A stretch of DNA of 64,000 bases from JAGVSR01 sp963750715 (lineage in GTDB: Bacteria; Pseudomonadota; Alphaproteobacteria; Rhizobiales; Hyphomicrobiaceae): assembly GCA_963750715.1 (NCBI GenBank), contig CAVVRP010000016.1:186001-250000 (forward strand), read 5' to 3'. The position numbers and the translations under genes were made by a program. Below the pieces are notes generated by a model. The model did no database searches. It saw only the letters and a program-made list of their open reading frames with translations, and was not told the origin of the DNA. Shown here piece after piece: positions 16,312-24,175 of this stretch (position 1 is the first letter of the stretch; each line of letters opens with the position of its first letter).

Positions 16312-18948
16312 ATGACGTCTCATATTGTTGCCGTAACCCCGAGTCGACCGACCAACGACACATTTAAGCTTTGGCGGAACCTCCGAGATCGCGCGGGTGC
16401 AAAGACACCGGCTCCGCCGCCGCAAGGTTCCGTTATGGAGGTGGGAGCCTCGGTGCTCGCTGAGCTCCGCAACGCCCCCTCACGCACGCTCCACAGTGCG
16501 CAGCTCGTGAAGAGTAGCCCGCTGTCCCCATCGGTGCGCGCCATGATCGAGGCGAGGGAATTCGGCCGACGCTTCGATGCGATACCACTCGACGTCGAAT
16601 CGATCCAACAGCAACTGCCACCGCTCGGATGCCCTGAGGGCGATGTGGAGTTCCTGGCGAGCGATGGCTGTCTTGACGATCTAAGCCTGTCGGTGGACGG
16701 ACTGCTTCAGCATCGCAAGCGGCTTGTTGCACGGACGATCGATCACGAACGCCCGCGACGGCACGTGTTTGTGCTCGGCGCCGGTCCCGCGGGGCTGGTC
16801 GCGGCGGTTCAATTGAGCTTGCGAAACCACCACGTGGTCATCTGCGAGCAGCGGGAGGTCTACTCGCGCAATCGATATATCGGCGTCTATAAGGAGGTCA
16901 CGCACTTAATGGCTGCGCTCGGCATGCCGGAGCGCATGACCTACGACTTTTCGCAATACCGCGGCAAGCGCGGAATCATGCTGGCAGATATCCAGACGCT
17001 GCTCCACGGCGTCGCCCTCAAGTTGGGGGTTGTGATTTACACGGGTGCGGCCCCTCGGCGACTGGACCTCCAAGCCTTAGGCAGCGGAGAAGTCGAACTC
17101 CAGCGAGCCACCCGAGCCGCTTCCCACTCGCCGACGTCGGTCGGAATCACTCGGTGGCAGCACGACACCGTATCGCGCGTGCCCTCGGGCGTCACCATCC
17201 GCTTCGATACAATACTGGAAGCCACAGGTGGACGCAGCAGTCTTCGAGAGACGCTCGTTGGTAAGGAGAACGTTATCTCTATCCACAATATCGGCATGGC
17301 AGCCGCGAAGGAGGATCCGTCACTGAAGTCGTACTTTGATGATCCCGAAGATCACACTGCCGAGTACGTCGATTCGGACTATGGCTGCCCTGCTGGGCTG
17401 CTCCCGACGTTCGCATCCACGTTGCTCTCTGGCAACAAATCTGAAATCCCCGATGAGATCCCGTGCTTCGTCTCCAATATCGACGCGTCAGTCTTCACCA
17501 AGCCGATGCAGCGGACTAATTGCTCGCTCGGAATCGCTTCGCGGATCGGCGACCGAGATCTGAGCATCCCGCACGACTGGGTAGTCCTCGAGTGTCGCCT
17601 GGCCGACCAATCTTTGTCCCGCTATCACATCGAAGGTCCGCTGCCGCAAAGCTTCGAATTCGGTGGCAAACGAGTCCCAACCCACGAGGTCCTCGAGAAG
17701 CTCAATCCCGTGAGCCTGCTACTCCGGATTCTTTACGCCATGGGCGTGCCGTTCGACGCCATCGATCGTCGTCAGCTCGTCGACTTCTATACCGCCGAAT
17801 CCTCTTATGGGGACGCGAGCGATATCGTGAGCACATGGATAGGGAGGTTTCATGGGCTGCGCGTCGGCGCGGGTGAGAAACCCATCTGGCGTGGCAATGT
17901 ACCGGGTTCGGAGAGCATCGAGTACGGGATCATCGGTGAATCACTCCAGAACGCCTGGTACCGCTTCGGCGTCGGCGTGGACGATTCGTTTAAGGGCGCC
18001 GCATTCTTCGCGACTGGTTTCGAGCTCGCACCGGACGCGCGTCTCGTGGAGGCATGCCGCCTCGAACGCGTGATGCGTTGTCGCAGCGTGCAGATCCTCT
18101 ACCACCTATACGCGGTGGCGAGAAACAAGGACCAAGGTATCGTTGGTTCGGTGCTGACTGAGTACCACATGGAGGAGCAGCACACCGAAGATCTTGCTGA
18201 GTCGCGCCTGCGTGATCTGGTGAGAGAGGGAGCGGAGATGTTGGCCGCCGAAACCGATCTTCGCGGCAGCGGTTCGGATTTACTGCTCGAGGCAGCCCTC
18301 GACTACGTTCGCGAATCCTGCTGTCACCGCGTCGTGAACCTCCTCGGATCCTTCCCGTACTCACCCGAACTGCTGACAAAGGTACGACAGCCGGCAAACA
18401 TCGAGGATCCGGATTGGCGCGCCCAGACTTGGGCAGCTCTCGAAGGCAGCCTATCCGAACACCATCGAGCGCTCTTGTTACCGGTCTTCCGGAGGCCCGA
18501 AGTTAAGAGCGAGTCTGCCAACCCATGTCTGTGGCATGAGCGACTCGTCGAACTCGCATCGGGACGGTACCAATGGGTCACGCGCTGGCTCCGCGCTTGC
18601 GCGCTCCGCTCGCTCGATAAATCTGCATCGACCACGCTCGCGACGCTGACAGCCGCGACTAGAGATCCCGATCCCCTGGTGTCCGAGGTCGCCGCCACCG
18701 CCCTCGAGGCGAACTCGGAACAATGGCGACAGCCTGACGGGGGCGACGCTCGCGCGCTTTTCAACGATCGACAAGGTCGTGATCCTCAAGACAGTAACCC
18801 TCTTCGAAGCAATCCCTCACGAGGTTCTCGTCAGCGTTGCATCGCTATTGACCGAGCGCTGGGTGGCCGCCGACGAGCGCATCTTCGACAAGGGGGAGCC
18901 TGGCGATTCTCTGTATATCATCGCCGCGGGTCGAGTGCGTGTACATGA
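16312..18948 (+). CDS. FAD-dependent monooxygenase-like protein with HEAT-like tail (frame probably broken near 18720)
   Basis: The open frame gives 878 residues. Residues 1-145 are unrecognised. A Rossmann FAD-binding motif is at about 146-180 (HVFVLGAGPAGLVAAVQLSL, then VVICEQR). Group A flavin monooxygenase signatures follow: MLADIQTLLHGVALKLGVVI and, in place of the usual ADG-x-x-S, LEATGGRSSLRE. The usual GDAAH motif seems replaced by GIIGESLQNAWYRFGVGVDD. Residues about 600-800 are helical and end in a HEAT-like repeat (RDPDPLVSEVAATALEA). The last 60 or so residues (from about 18730) look like wrong-frame translation of the following cNMP domain. In the next frame NGDSLTGATLARFSTIDKVV reads smoothly into that domain. 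A single protein of about 950 residues (flavoprotein-HEAT-cNMP) is the likely ancestral form. Confidence 0.7.
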   Translation: MTSHIVAVTPSRPTNDTFKLWRNLRDRAGAKTPAPPPQGSVMEVGASVLAELRNAPSRTLHSAQLVKSSPLSPSVRAMIEAREFGRRFDAIPLDVESIQQQLPPLGCPEGDVEFLASDGCLDDLSLSVDGLLQHRKRLVARTIDHERPRRHVFVLGAGPAGLVAAVQLSLRNHHVVICEQREVYSRNRYIGVYKEVTHLMAALGMPERMTYDFSQYRGKRGIMLADIQTLLHGVALKLGVVIYTGAAPRRLDLQALGSGEVELQRATRAASHSPTSVGITRWQHDTVSRVPSGVTIRFDTILEATGGRSSLRETLVGKENVISIHNIGMAAAKEDPSLKSYFDDPEDHTAEYVDSDYGCPAGLLPTFASTLLSGNKSEIPDEIPCFVSNIDASVFTKPMQRTNCSLGIASRIGDRDLSIPHDWVVLECRLADQSLSRYHIEGPLPQSFEFGGKRVPTHEVLEKLNPVSLLLRILYAMGVPFDAIDRRQLVDFYTAESSYGDASDIVSTWIGRFHGLRVGAGEKPIWRGNVPGSESIEYGIIGESLQNAWYRFGVGVDDSFKGAAFFATGFELAPDARLVEACRLERVMRCRSVQILYHLYAVARNKDQGIVGSVLTEYHMEEQHTEDLAESRLRDLVREGAEMLAAETDLRGSGSDLLLEAALDYVRESCCHRVVNLLGSFPYSPELLTKVRQPANIEDPDWRAQTWAALEGSLSEHHRALLLPVFRRPEVKSESANPCLWHERLVELASGRYQWVTRWLRACALRSLDKSASTTLATLTAATRDPDPLVSEVAATALEANSEQWRQPDGGDARALFNDRQGRDPQDSNPLRSNPSRGSRQRCIAIDRALGGRRRAHLRQGGAWRFSVYHRRGSSACT

Positions 18949-19162
18949 CGACGACCGGATCGTCCGGGAAATGTCCCTGCACGAGTTCTTCGGCGAGCTC
19001 TCGCTGCTCGATTCAGAGCCTCGTTCTGCCAGCGTGACTGCCGTGGACCGCACACTCCTCTTCCGCCTCGCTCAGGATGACTTCTACGCGTTGACTAGCG
19101 AGCAGCCGGCGATCACGCGGGCTGTCAACCGCGCGCTGTGCAAGATCATCCGCAACCCGTGA
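18779..19162 (+). CDS. Cyclic-nucleotide-binding domain, probably the C-terminus of the preceding flavoprotein
   Basis: The frame encodes 127 residues of one cNMP-binding fold: VTLFEAIPHEVLVSVASLL, KGEPGDSLYIIAAGRVRVHD, FFGELSLLDSEPRSASVTAV with the G-E-L-S-L-L phosphate loop, and a C-terminal helix. The listed GTG start has no convincing ribosome binding site. Conserved-looking sequence (ARFSTIDKVVILK) continues upstream in the same frame to about 18722. HEAT repeats followed directly by a cNMP domain of this type are a known architecture, so this is probably the end of the 16312 gene, separated by a +1 shift. Alternatively it is a coupled separate protein. Confidence 0.65.
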   Translation: MILKTVTLFEAIPHEVLVSVASLLTERWVAADERIFDKGEPGDSLYIIAAGRVRVHDDDRIVREMSLHEFFGELSLLDSEPRSASVTAVDRTLLFRLAQDDFYALTSEQPAITRAVNRALCKIIRNP

Positions 19163-19596
19163 GCGCGTGAGGACGTCCGCCTCTCGCCTAGGCGGAGCGA
19201 GCGCTTGGGGAACACCTGATGGCCATCGGTTTTAGCTTTCCGGATATCGGAAGCAACTGCCAGCTTCACGCCGTGTAGCGCGGCTTCTTTCGCCAATCCG
19301 TCCAGATCGGTACCCATTGGCTACGTGCAGCTGCAGTCGGCACCAATGCTTCTCAGCAATCTCATGCTCCACCTCTTTGACCGCGAGCGACAGAAGTTGG
19401 CGGGCGCGATCTATGGCAAAGTCGTGGAGGTGCGACCGGAAGCCAGTACGTTGGCTACAATCCGGTTCACATAGATGTCGCCGGAGATTGAAAGCTTCAT
19501 TCGCAACCTGGCCGAAAAGACCACGGTTGTGACAGCATCGGACTCGTGTGGCCAGAGGCCAACGAATCCCAACCATGAATGGACAGGGCCGTGGCT
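19163..19596. other. Region without a recognised gene
   Basis: Short frames exist on both strands, for example a plus-strand stretch around 19340-19470 reading LHLFDRERQKLAGAIYGKVV. None has a full-length domain or a ribosome binding site, and the frames break repeatedly. It reads as decayed coding sequence of unknown origin. Confidence 0.4.
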
Positions 19597-19911
19597 ATGA
19601 AATTCCTTGCCGCTTCGGCATTTGCCGTCTTCCTCTCCATCCAGCCCCAGATCAGCGCCGAAGCCGGCGACCGCCCTCCCAACCTCCGGGTGCTTCATGC
19701 CGCGTCGTTCCATGTTGCCGGCGAAGACACTGTTGTCTACTTCAGCAGCAAATCCGATCGGTGCGACGTCGTCCTTACGGCCTCCGCGCAATCGAACGGG
19801 GACAATGCCGCCAGCTTTACCGCCTCGCGCTACGAAGCGTCGATTGCTGACGGCAGCCATGCCCAGCATCAAGCGAACAACGGCGTGATATTCGAAAATG
19901 TCATGCCGTGA
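19597..19911 (+). CDS. Small exported protein of unknown function
   Basis: The 104-residue protein has a signal peptide (MKFLAASAFAVFLSIQPQIS, then AEA). The mature part is predicted to be mainly beta strand (VLHAASFHVAGEDTVVYFSS ... CDVVLTASAQ) with a single cysteine. An in-frame ATG at 19579 would add six residues ahead of the hydrophobic core. AGGG lies about ten bases upstream of the chosen start. There is no recognised domain. Periplasmic location is inferred. Confidence 0.5.
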   Translation: MKFLAASAFAVFLSIQPQISAEAGDRPPNLRVLHAASFHVAGEDTVVYFSSKSDRCDVVLTASAQSNGDNAASFTASRYEASIADGSHAQHQANNGVIFENVMP

Positions 19912-20113
19912 CAAAGCGCAAAGTCTAGCGGTTCGGCCCCTGGAAACTTCCATCGCGTCCCGCTAACGGACAGTTCCGCATCAATTTCATCAATCGTCAT
20001 CGGCGTGGCACCGGAATCTCGAAAATGATATTATATGGGCGTAGCCGCCACCCACATGGGGCCGGCTGCCTAGAAAACAGGTCGTTTTTTGATCTCGCCG
20101 ACGGGTACGACCG

Positions 20114-20824
20114 ATGGCTCAAACGGAGGCAAGCTCTCCTGCGAGTTCCCTCGCCGGAGTGGCGATTTTTGCAAACTTGGATCCCGGCTCACTCGCGCTC
20201 ATAGAGAAGAGATGCGCGTGGCGCCATTACGAGCCGGGCGCACCAATCCTCGATTACCTGGGCCGTTCGGACGACGTCTGCTTCATCGTCGCCGGACAGG
20301 CGCGCGCCAACATCTACTCACTCGACGGCAAGGCTATTACCTTCTCCGATATGGGCCCCGGGGAAATGTTCGGCGAGTATGCCGCGATCGACGGTTCGCC
20401 CCGCTCGGCCAGTATCGAAGCGAGGACACGCTGCCTGGTCGCGTCAATGTCCGCGACAGCTTTTCGTGCTTTGCTGCAGTCTGAGCCAACGATCGCGATG
20501 ATCATGATGAGCCGGCTCGTTAAGAAAGTACGGGCGCTCACGACACGCGTCTATGAATTCAGCGCACTTGCCGTAAACAATCGCATCCAGGCGGAACTCT
20601 TGCGACTGGCCACGTTCGCAGCCCGAGATGGCAAAGCCGCTGAAATCGATCCAGCGCCAATCCACGCTGATATTGCGAGCCGGACGAGCACGCATCGGGA
20701 GGCGGTCGCCCGTGAATTGAGCCGCTTGTCGAAGTTGGGACTGATTGAGCGTCGGGGCCGGGCTCTCGTAGTTAAGGACCTGCCACGCTTGGCCGCGCTG
20801 GTTGAGAAGGCGACCGGCGAATGA
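20114..20824 (+). CDS. Crp/Fnr family transcriptional regulator
   Basis: The 236-residue regulator has a cNMP-binding domain at residues about 14-125 (ANLDPGSLALIEKRCAWRHY, DDVCFIVAGQARANIYSLDG, MGPGEMFGEYAAIDGSPRSA). A dimerisation helix follows, then a C-terminal winged helix at about 155-225 (IHADIASRTSTHREAVAREL, then LSKLGLIERRGRALVV). The G-E-Y-A and PRSA pattern suggests it can bind a nucleotide. There is no Fnr cysteine cluster. It is the only one of the cNMP-domain genes here with a DNA-binding domain, so it is a candidate regulator of the cassette upstream. It is a single gene starting with ATG. Confidence 0.88.
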   Translation: MAQTEASSPASSLAGVAIFANLDPGSLALIEKRCAWRHYEPGAPILDYLGRSDDVCFIVAGQARANIYSLDGKAITFSDMGPGEMFGEYAAIDGSPRSASIEARTRCLVASMSATAFRALLQSEPTIAMIMMSRLVKKVRALTTRVYEFSALAVNNRIQAELLRLATFAARDGKAAEIDPAPIHADIASRTSTHREAVARELSRLSKLGLIERRGRALVVKDLPRLAALVEKATGE

Positions 20825-20963
20825 GACTACCGTGACGCTACAGCGGCTTCTTGGAGTGGTGCTTTTGATCGCTGCTGGCAAGTTCTTATAAGTTAGTCAC
20901 TTGGCTCAATAGGATTGAGCAGCCTTCGTCAAATCGGCGAAGGGGCTTCTTCTATTCAGTAGG

Positions 20964-21068
20964 GTGGCCATCATTTTCCCCCAACCCGAGATGTTGAGGG
21001 TGTCGTTCACCAACAGAGAACTGAGAGACATCATCGCTTATGTGAAGACCCTGAGAGTGAAGGACTGA
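20964..21068 (+). pseudogene. Cytochrome c C-terminal remnant
   Basis: A short plus-strand stretch reads VAIIFPQPEMLRVSFTNREL then RDIIAYVKTLRVKD and a stop. This matches the final helix of class I cytochromes c (TDxELRDIIAYVKTL) and a possible heme-ligand Met just before. No CxxCH heme site is found in frame upstream. It is either a fragment or chance; the helix match makes a fragment more likely. Confidence 0.45.
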
Positions 21069-21140
21069 CGGGGCTGGGAACGTATGACCAATTCAGGTGT
21101 CGTCACCAAACCGAAAGGGAAAGTGTTTGTTTGAACAAAA

Positions 21141-21222
21141 AGGGTGTGAGCCCTGAAGCTGATTTAGACGGGGGGAGAACTTCGGGGCTCACGGCTACCC
21201 TTATCGGCACGGGGGAGTGCCA
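21141..21222 (+). ncRNA. Candidate structured RNA
   Basis: AGGGT (21141-21145) pairs with ACCCT (21197-21201), GTGAGCCC (21146-21153) with GGGCTCAC (21185-21192), and TGAAG with CTTCG inside, leaving a G-rich loop. The stem has 18 bp with one 4-base bulge. A second hairpin GGCAC/GTGCC follows directly. No gene is in this stretch. The strand is not certain, and no known RNA family is recognised. Confidence 0.35.
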
Positions 21223-21446
21223 TTGAGGGACGGGCAGCACATACAATACTTACAAAGCCCTGTTACGGTTTCATTACCGCTACGAAAATAGTTGTCCAAA
21301 TAGTAAACGGCCTGATTTCATCTGTTCAAAGAGCGTGGCAGGTGTAGCCTCCCCAACCACACCTGCCCCACCCCTTTCGGCAACCGCTGCTGAGGTGCCA
21401 CTTCGCCCGACACTTCTGCGGGGTAAGCAGAGGTATCGGACGGATC

Positions 21447-21580
21447 TTGATAATAAAATGGGCAATTGATAAATGTCTATGCTCATCAATATCTTGATTA
21501 CTAATAGTTCGGATTAAGTATAAAGCTATGAGTATAATGCGCTCGAAACGAGTTATCTTTTATCTCACTTGTTGATGGCT
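21447..21580 (+). repeat. Imperfect AT-rich direct repeat, copy 1
   Basis: About 130 bases resemble the stretch at 21987-22120. Shared blocks include TAAAATGGGCAATTGA, a GGTTACTA/GATTACTA block and ATAAAGCT-TGAG-ATAA in the same order and spacing. Much lower in GC than the surroundings. It ends just before the small minus-strand gene at 21594. Confidence 0.6.
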
Positions 21581-21593
21581 CCACAGCACGATC

Positions 21594-21836
21594 TTAATAC
21601 TGGCCTGATCGTTCTTCGGGTCGATGTCTGAAAACGAATTCCGGCCTATCATTCCCGGACATCACTTCCATCGCCAAACGAAGAAGGCTGTTGGCTTCGG
21701 CGAAAGCTTGGTTGTGAGACATTTGCCCAGAGCCCAGACCGCCCATTACCTCTGTCAGACAATGACGAAGCAGATAGAGCGTGAAGTACAGTCTCTCGTC
21801 TTCACCGAGGCAGTTTGAATGCTGCTTCTTCTCCAT
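21594..21836 (-). CDS. Small protein of unknown function
   Basis: The 80-residue protein starts MEKKQHSNCLGEDERLYFTL, with GGAG nine bases upstream; an open frame of 16 more codons precedes it. It is predicted to be helical (TLYLLRHCLTEVMGGL, AFAEANSLLRLAMEVM), with two cysteines and no signal peptide. There is no recognised domain. It lies between two copies of an imperfect AT-rich repeat in an accessory region. Confidence 0.45.
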   Translation of the reverse strand: MEKKQHSNCLGEDERLYFTLYLLRHCLTEVMGGLGSGQMSHNQAFAEANSLLRLAMEVMSGNDRPEFVFRHRPEERSGQY

Positions 21837-21986
21837 AGTCAACACTCCGTTGTGGCGACAGGACCTCCCCACGCACCTTCGCAAAGCCGTCTGACAGTTT
21901 TTATACGGCTCAGTCGTAAACCCGCCGAATGATAGATTTTCCGCATTTTGAAATACTGGACCAATGTCGGTTGCTCAAATGAATGT

Positions 21987-22120
21987 TGATGATAAAATGG
22001 GCAATTGAATAATATTGCGGCTTAGCAAGAATTTGGTTACTACGAGCGCTGGTTAAACATAAAGCTGTGAGCATAACATTTCTGAAATGAGCGATATTTT
22101 GTCTGACCTGCTGATTGCTG
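21987..22120 (+). repeat. Imperfect AT-rich direct repeat, copy 2
   Basis: This is the second copy of the stretch at 21447-21580, in the same orientation. It lies about 110 bases upstream of a 49-residue plus-strand frame. A weaker third trace may be present around 22410-22500 (TAAAATAGCGCATCAATAT, CATAAGCTCAGTGA). Confidence 0.6.
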
Positions 22121-22228
22121 ATTGCTGAATGCCTGAAGGGCTAGGCATTATCGATCTTCGAAGATTGCTCCAAGTTCACGCTCAGTCATCGGTCGTCGTC
22201 CCGAATACAAACCAATAAGGGGTCGCCC

Positions 22229-22378
22229 ATGGATCCGATTCTCGTCCAAGTGCAGGACGGGGGCGGCAACTGGTTTACCACCCAAGTTACTTCAACCAAC
22301 CATGATCAGTGCATTGGCTCGCTGATGACTCAAGCTCAGCTTCGGTGTGCACAAGACGGAGATATCCTATGCAGTTGA
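22229..22378 (+). CDS. Very small protein (49 residues)
   Basis: The frame reads MDPILVQVQDGGGNWFTTQV, continues through QCIGSLMTQAQLRC, and ends DGDILCS. AAGGGG lies about seven bases before the ATG, which supports translation. The opening (V-x-V-x-D-G-G-G-N-W) resembles a group of small uncharacterised proteins of Hyphomicrobiales that end in a D-x-D-G-x-L-x-D/C pattern; this is from memory and untested. Function unknown. Confidence 0.45.
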   Translation: MDPILVQVQDGGGNWFTTQVTSTNHDQCIGSLMTQAQLRCAQDGDILCS

Positions 22379-22561
22379 GAGGAAATTGGACGGGGATTTG
22401 TTCGTTTCAGTAAAATAGCGCATCAATATGTTAGTTTGGAATCTTTCAATCAGAGCATAAATCAGCAAGCATAAGCTCAGTGAAAAACCAGCGTTATTCA
22501 TCTGAACTTTTTGACGCCTCGGCAAGCCCTAGGGGTTAGATAATTGAAGATGACCTGAAGC

Positions 22562-22837
22562 TCATACCGTATTCGGGACCGCTTCGGGATGGGTTTCCAG
22601 AAAATGGCGCAGGCACGCCAGCAACTCGGCGGCATGGCGCATGTCGCCACGTTCCCGCGATGCGCGGATGTCGTCAATAATCATGTGGCGCACCTGTTCG
22701 ACGCCTTTTGCTTTCTTCAGCATCGACTGAGCTAGGCTGACGGCCACGATCTCCGGCACATGCTCGTGCTCGGCGATTGCCAGGATCTCGGCCTCGCTCA
22801 AGTCGCACATCCCAATGCAATCCTGAAGCGTGATCAT
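22562..22837 (-). CDS. Conserved small helical protein
   Basis: The 91-residue, all-helical protein begins MITLQDCIGMCDLSEAEILA. It includes EHEHVPEIVAVSLAQSML, RHMIIDDIRASRERGD and a C-terminal helix HAAELLACLRHFLETHPEA. Proteins with this opening are common as uncharacterised genes in Hyphomicrobiales. There is no signal peptide or known catalytic motif. It is divergent from the nuclease-family gene that follows and marks the return to chromosome-like sequence after the accessory stretch. Confidence 0.7.
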   Translation of the reverse strand: MITLQDCIGMCDLSEAEILAIAEHEHVPEIVAVSLAQSMLKKAKGVEQVRHMIIDDIRASRERGDMRHAAELLACLRHFLETHPEAVPNTV

Positions 22838-23044
22838 GTCGGGAACTCCAAGCAGATGGTACTACGCGTCGCCGGCTGCAACGGCCGAACTGGAAACCAA
22901 GTCCAGAAAGGCACGTTCGACGGACGCGCGCTTTAATTGAGATCAAAGACGGCATCGATTTATGCTGCCAAACGGGATGCCTGTTCTCCGGGGAGCGTGG
23001 ATTCGCGGCGCACATATCGTCATCCAGTTTCGACCGAGGCCGCC

Positions 23045-24022
23045 TTGCGCATTGCAACATTCAACCTTGAGAATCTCGACGTGCCGCCGCGTGCCGAAGT
23101 TCCTTTGCAGGACCGCATCGACATTCTGCGGCCGCAACTGGAGCGGTTGAAGGCTGATATCCTCTGCCTTCAGGAGATCAACGGGCAGCACCGGCCTGGG
23201 CAGCCGCATCGGACGCTGAACGCTCTCGATGTCCTGATGGAGGGCACGGATTATGCCGTTTTTGCCCGAGCGGCAACGCCAGGACACCACGACGAAGGCG
23301 TCGCCGACGTCCACAATCTGGTGACTTTGTCGCGCTGGCCTATCGAACGCTTTCGCTCCATTCGGCATGAGATCATCCCTCCGCTGCCATATCGCCCCGT
23401 CACCGCGCACCCGCCCGCCGCCGCGGACCTTGCGGTCTCATTCGAGCGGCCTATGCTCGCCTGCGACATCCGGGTCGGCGATGGCAAGATGCTGACGGTG
23501 ATCAACGTGCACCTGCGGGCGCCGTTGGCGGTTCCAATCGTCGGACAGAAGGAAGCGCCGTTCGTATGGAAATCGGTCGCCGGCTGGGCGGAAGGCTATG
23601 CCCTTTCCGCCTGGAAACGAAGCGCACAGGCGCTTGAGGTGCGCCTGACGGTCGATCGTCTGCTGGATGGCGATGTTCACGCGAATATCGTGGTAACCGG
23701 CGACTTCAATGCCGAAGATCACGAAACGCCGATGAAGATCCTGCTTGGCGCCGATGAGGACACTGGCAACGGGCTGCTTGCCGTGCGGTCGCTGATCGCT
23801 CTCGACCGGTCCCTCGCCGACGAGCGCCGCTTCAGCACGCTGCACCACGGCCGCCCCCAGATGGTAGACCACATCCTCATCTCGCGCGCGCTTCTGCCCC
23901 GCTTTCAGTTGCTGGAAGTCCATAACGAAACGCTTGGCGACGAATTGATCGCCTACGGCCGGGAACGCCACACAACGGCGTCGTATCATGCTCCGGTCGT
24001 GGCGCAGTTTGCGGACGGTTGA
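23045..24022 (+). CDS. Endonuclease/exonuclease/phosphatase family protein
   Basis: The 325-residue protein has the DNase I-like (EEP) fold. Motifs in order are IATFNLENLD at the N-terminus (metal Asn), DILCLQEINGQH (metal Glu, about residue 42), VINVHLRAPL, VVTGDFNAEDHETPM (catalytic Asp/Asn), VDHILIS and a final SYHAPVVA with the catalytic His. It hydrolyses phosphodiesters or phosphomonoesters; the substrate is unknown. The TTG at 23045 is chosen because the fold starts there and GAGG lies five bases upstream. The frame stays open to a TTG at 22937, but the extra 36 residues look non-conserved. There is no signal peptide from the chosen start. Confidence 0.8.
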   Translation: MRIATFNLENLDVPPRAEVPLQDRIDILRPQLERLKADILCLQEINGQHRPGQPHRTLNALDVLMEGTDYAVFARAATPGHHDEGVADVHNLVTLSRWPIERFRSIRHEIIPPLPYRPVTAHPPAAADLAVSFERPMLACDIRVGDGKMLTVINVHLRAPLAVPIVGQKEAPFVWKSVAGWAEGYALSAWKRSAQALEVRLTVDRLLDGDVHANIVVTGDFNAEDHETPMKILLGADEDTGNGLLAVRSLIALDRSLADERRFSTLHHGRPQMVDHILISRALLPRFQLLEVHNETLGDELIAYGRERHTTASYHAPVVAQFADG

Positions 24023-24175
24023 GTACAATCTGGCGGCGTCGACACCGTGCTCGTGGCGCCACGCCCGCGCGGCAAACGCCACATCGAGGATCAAACCGCG
24101 CGAGCTGACCTTTCAAGCGTCATGAGCGCGCCGCATACTCGGCCCGTTGAAGAAACAATGGCTGGAGGAATCCTC

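Noticed and set aside
19430..19520. Minus-strand stretch resembling the end of a proline/aldehyde dehydrogenase (SGDIYVNR)
   Set aside because: The match covers only eight residues and the frame stops soon after; no catalytic motif nearby.
21141..21222. Group II intron domain or HEARO-type RNA
   Set aside because: The hairpin lacks the domain V signature and no reverse transcriptase or HNH gene is adjacent.
12630..22560. tRNA-Pro 3' end as a phage or island attachment site with a second copy downstream
   Set aside because: I looked for a repeat of the CGCTCCGACCA end in the following 10 kb and did not see one, and no integrase gene is present.
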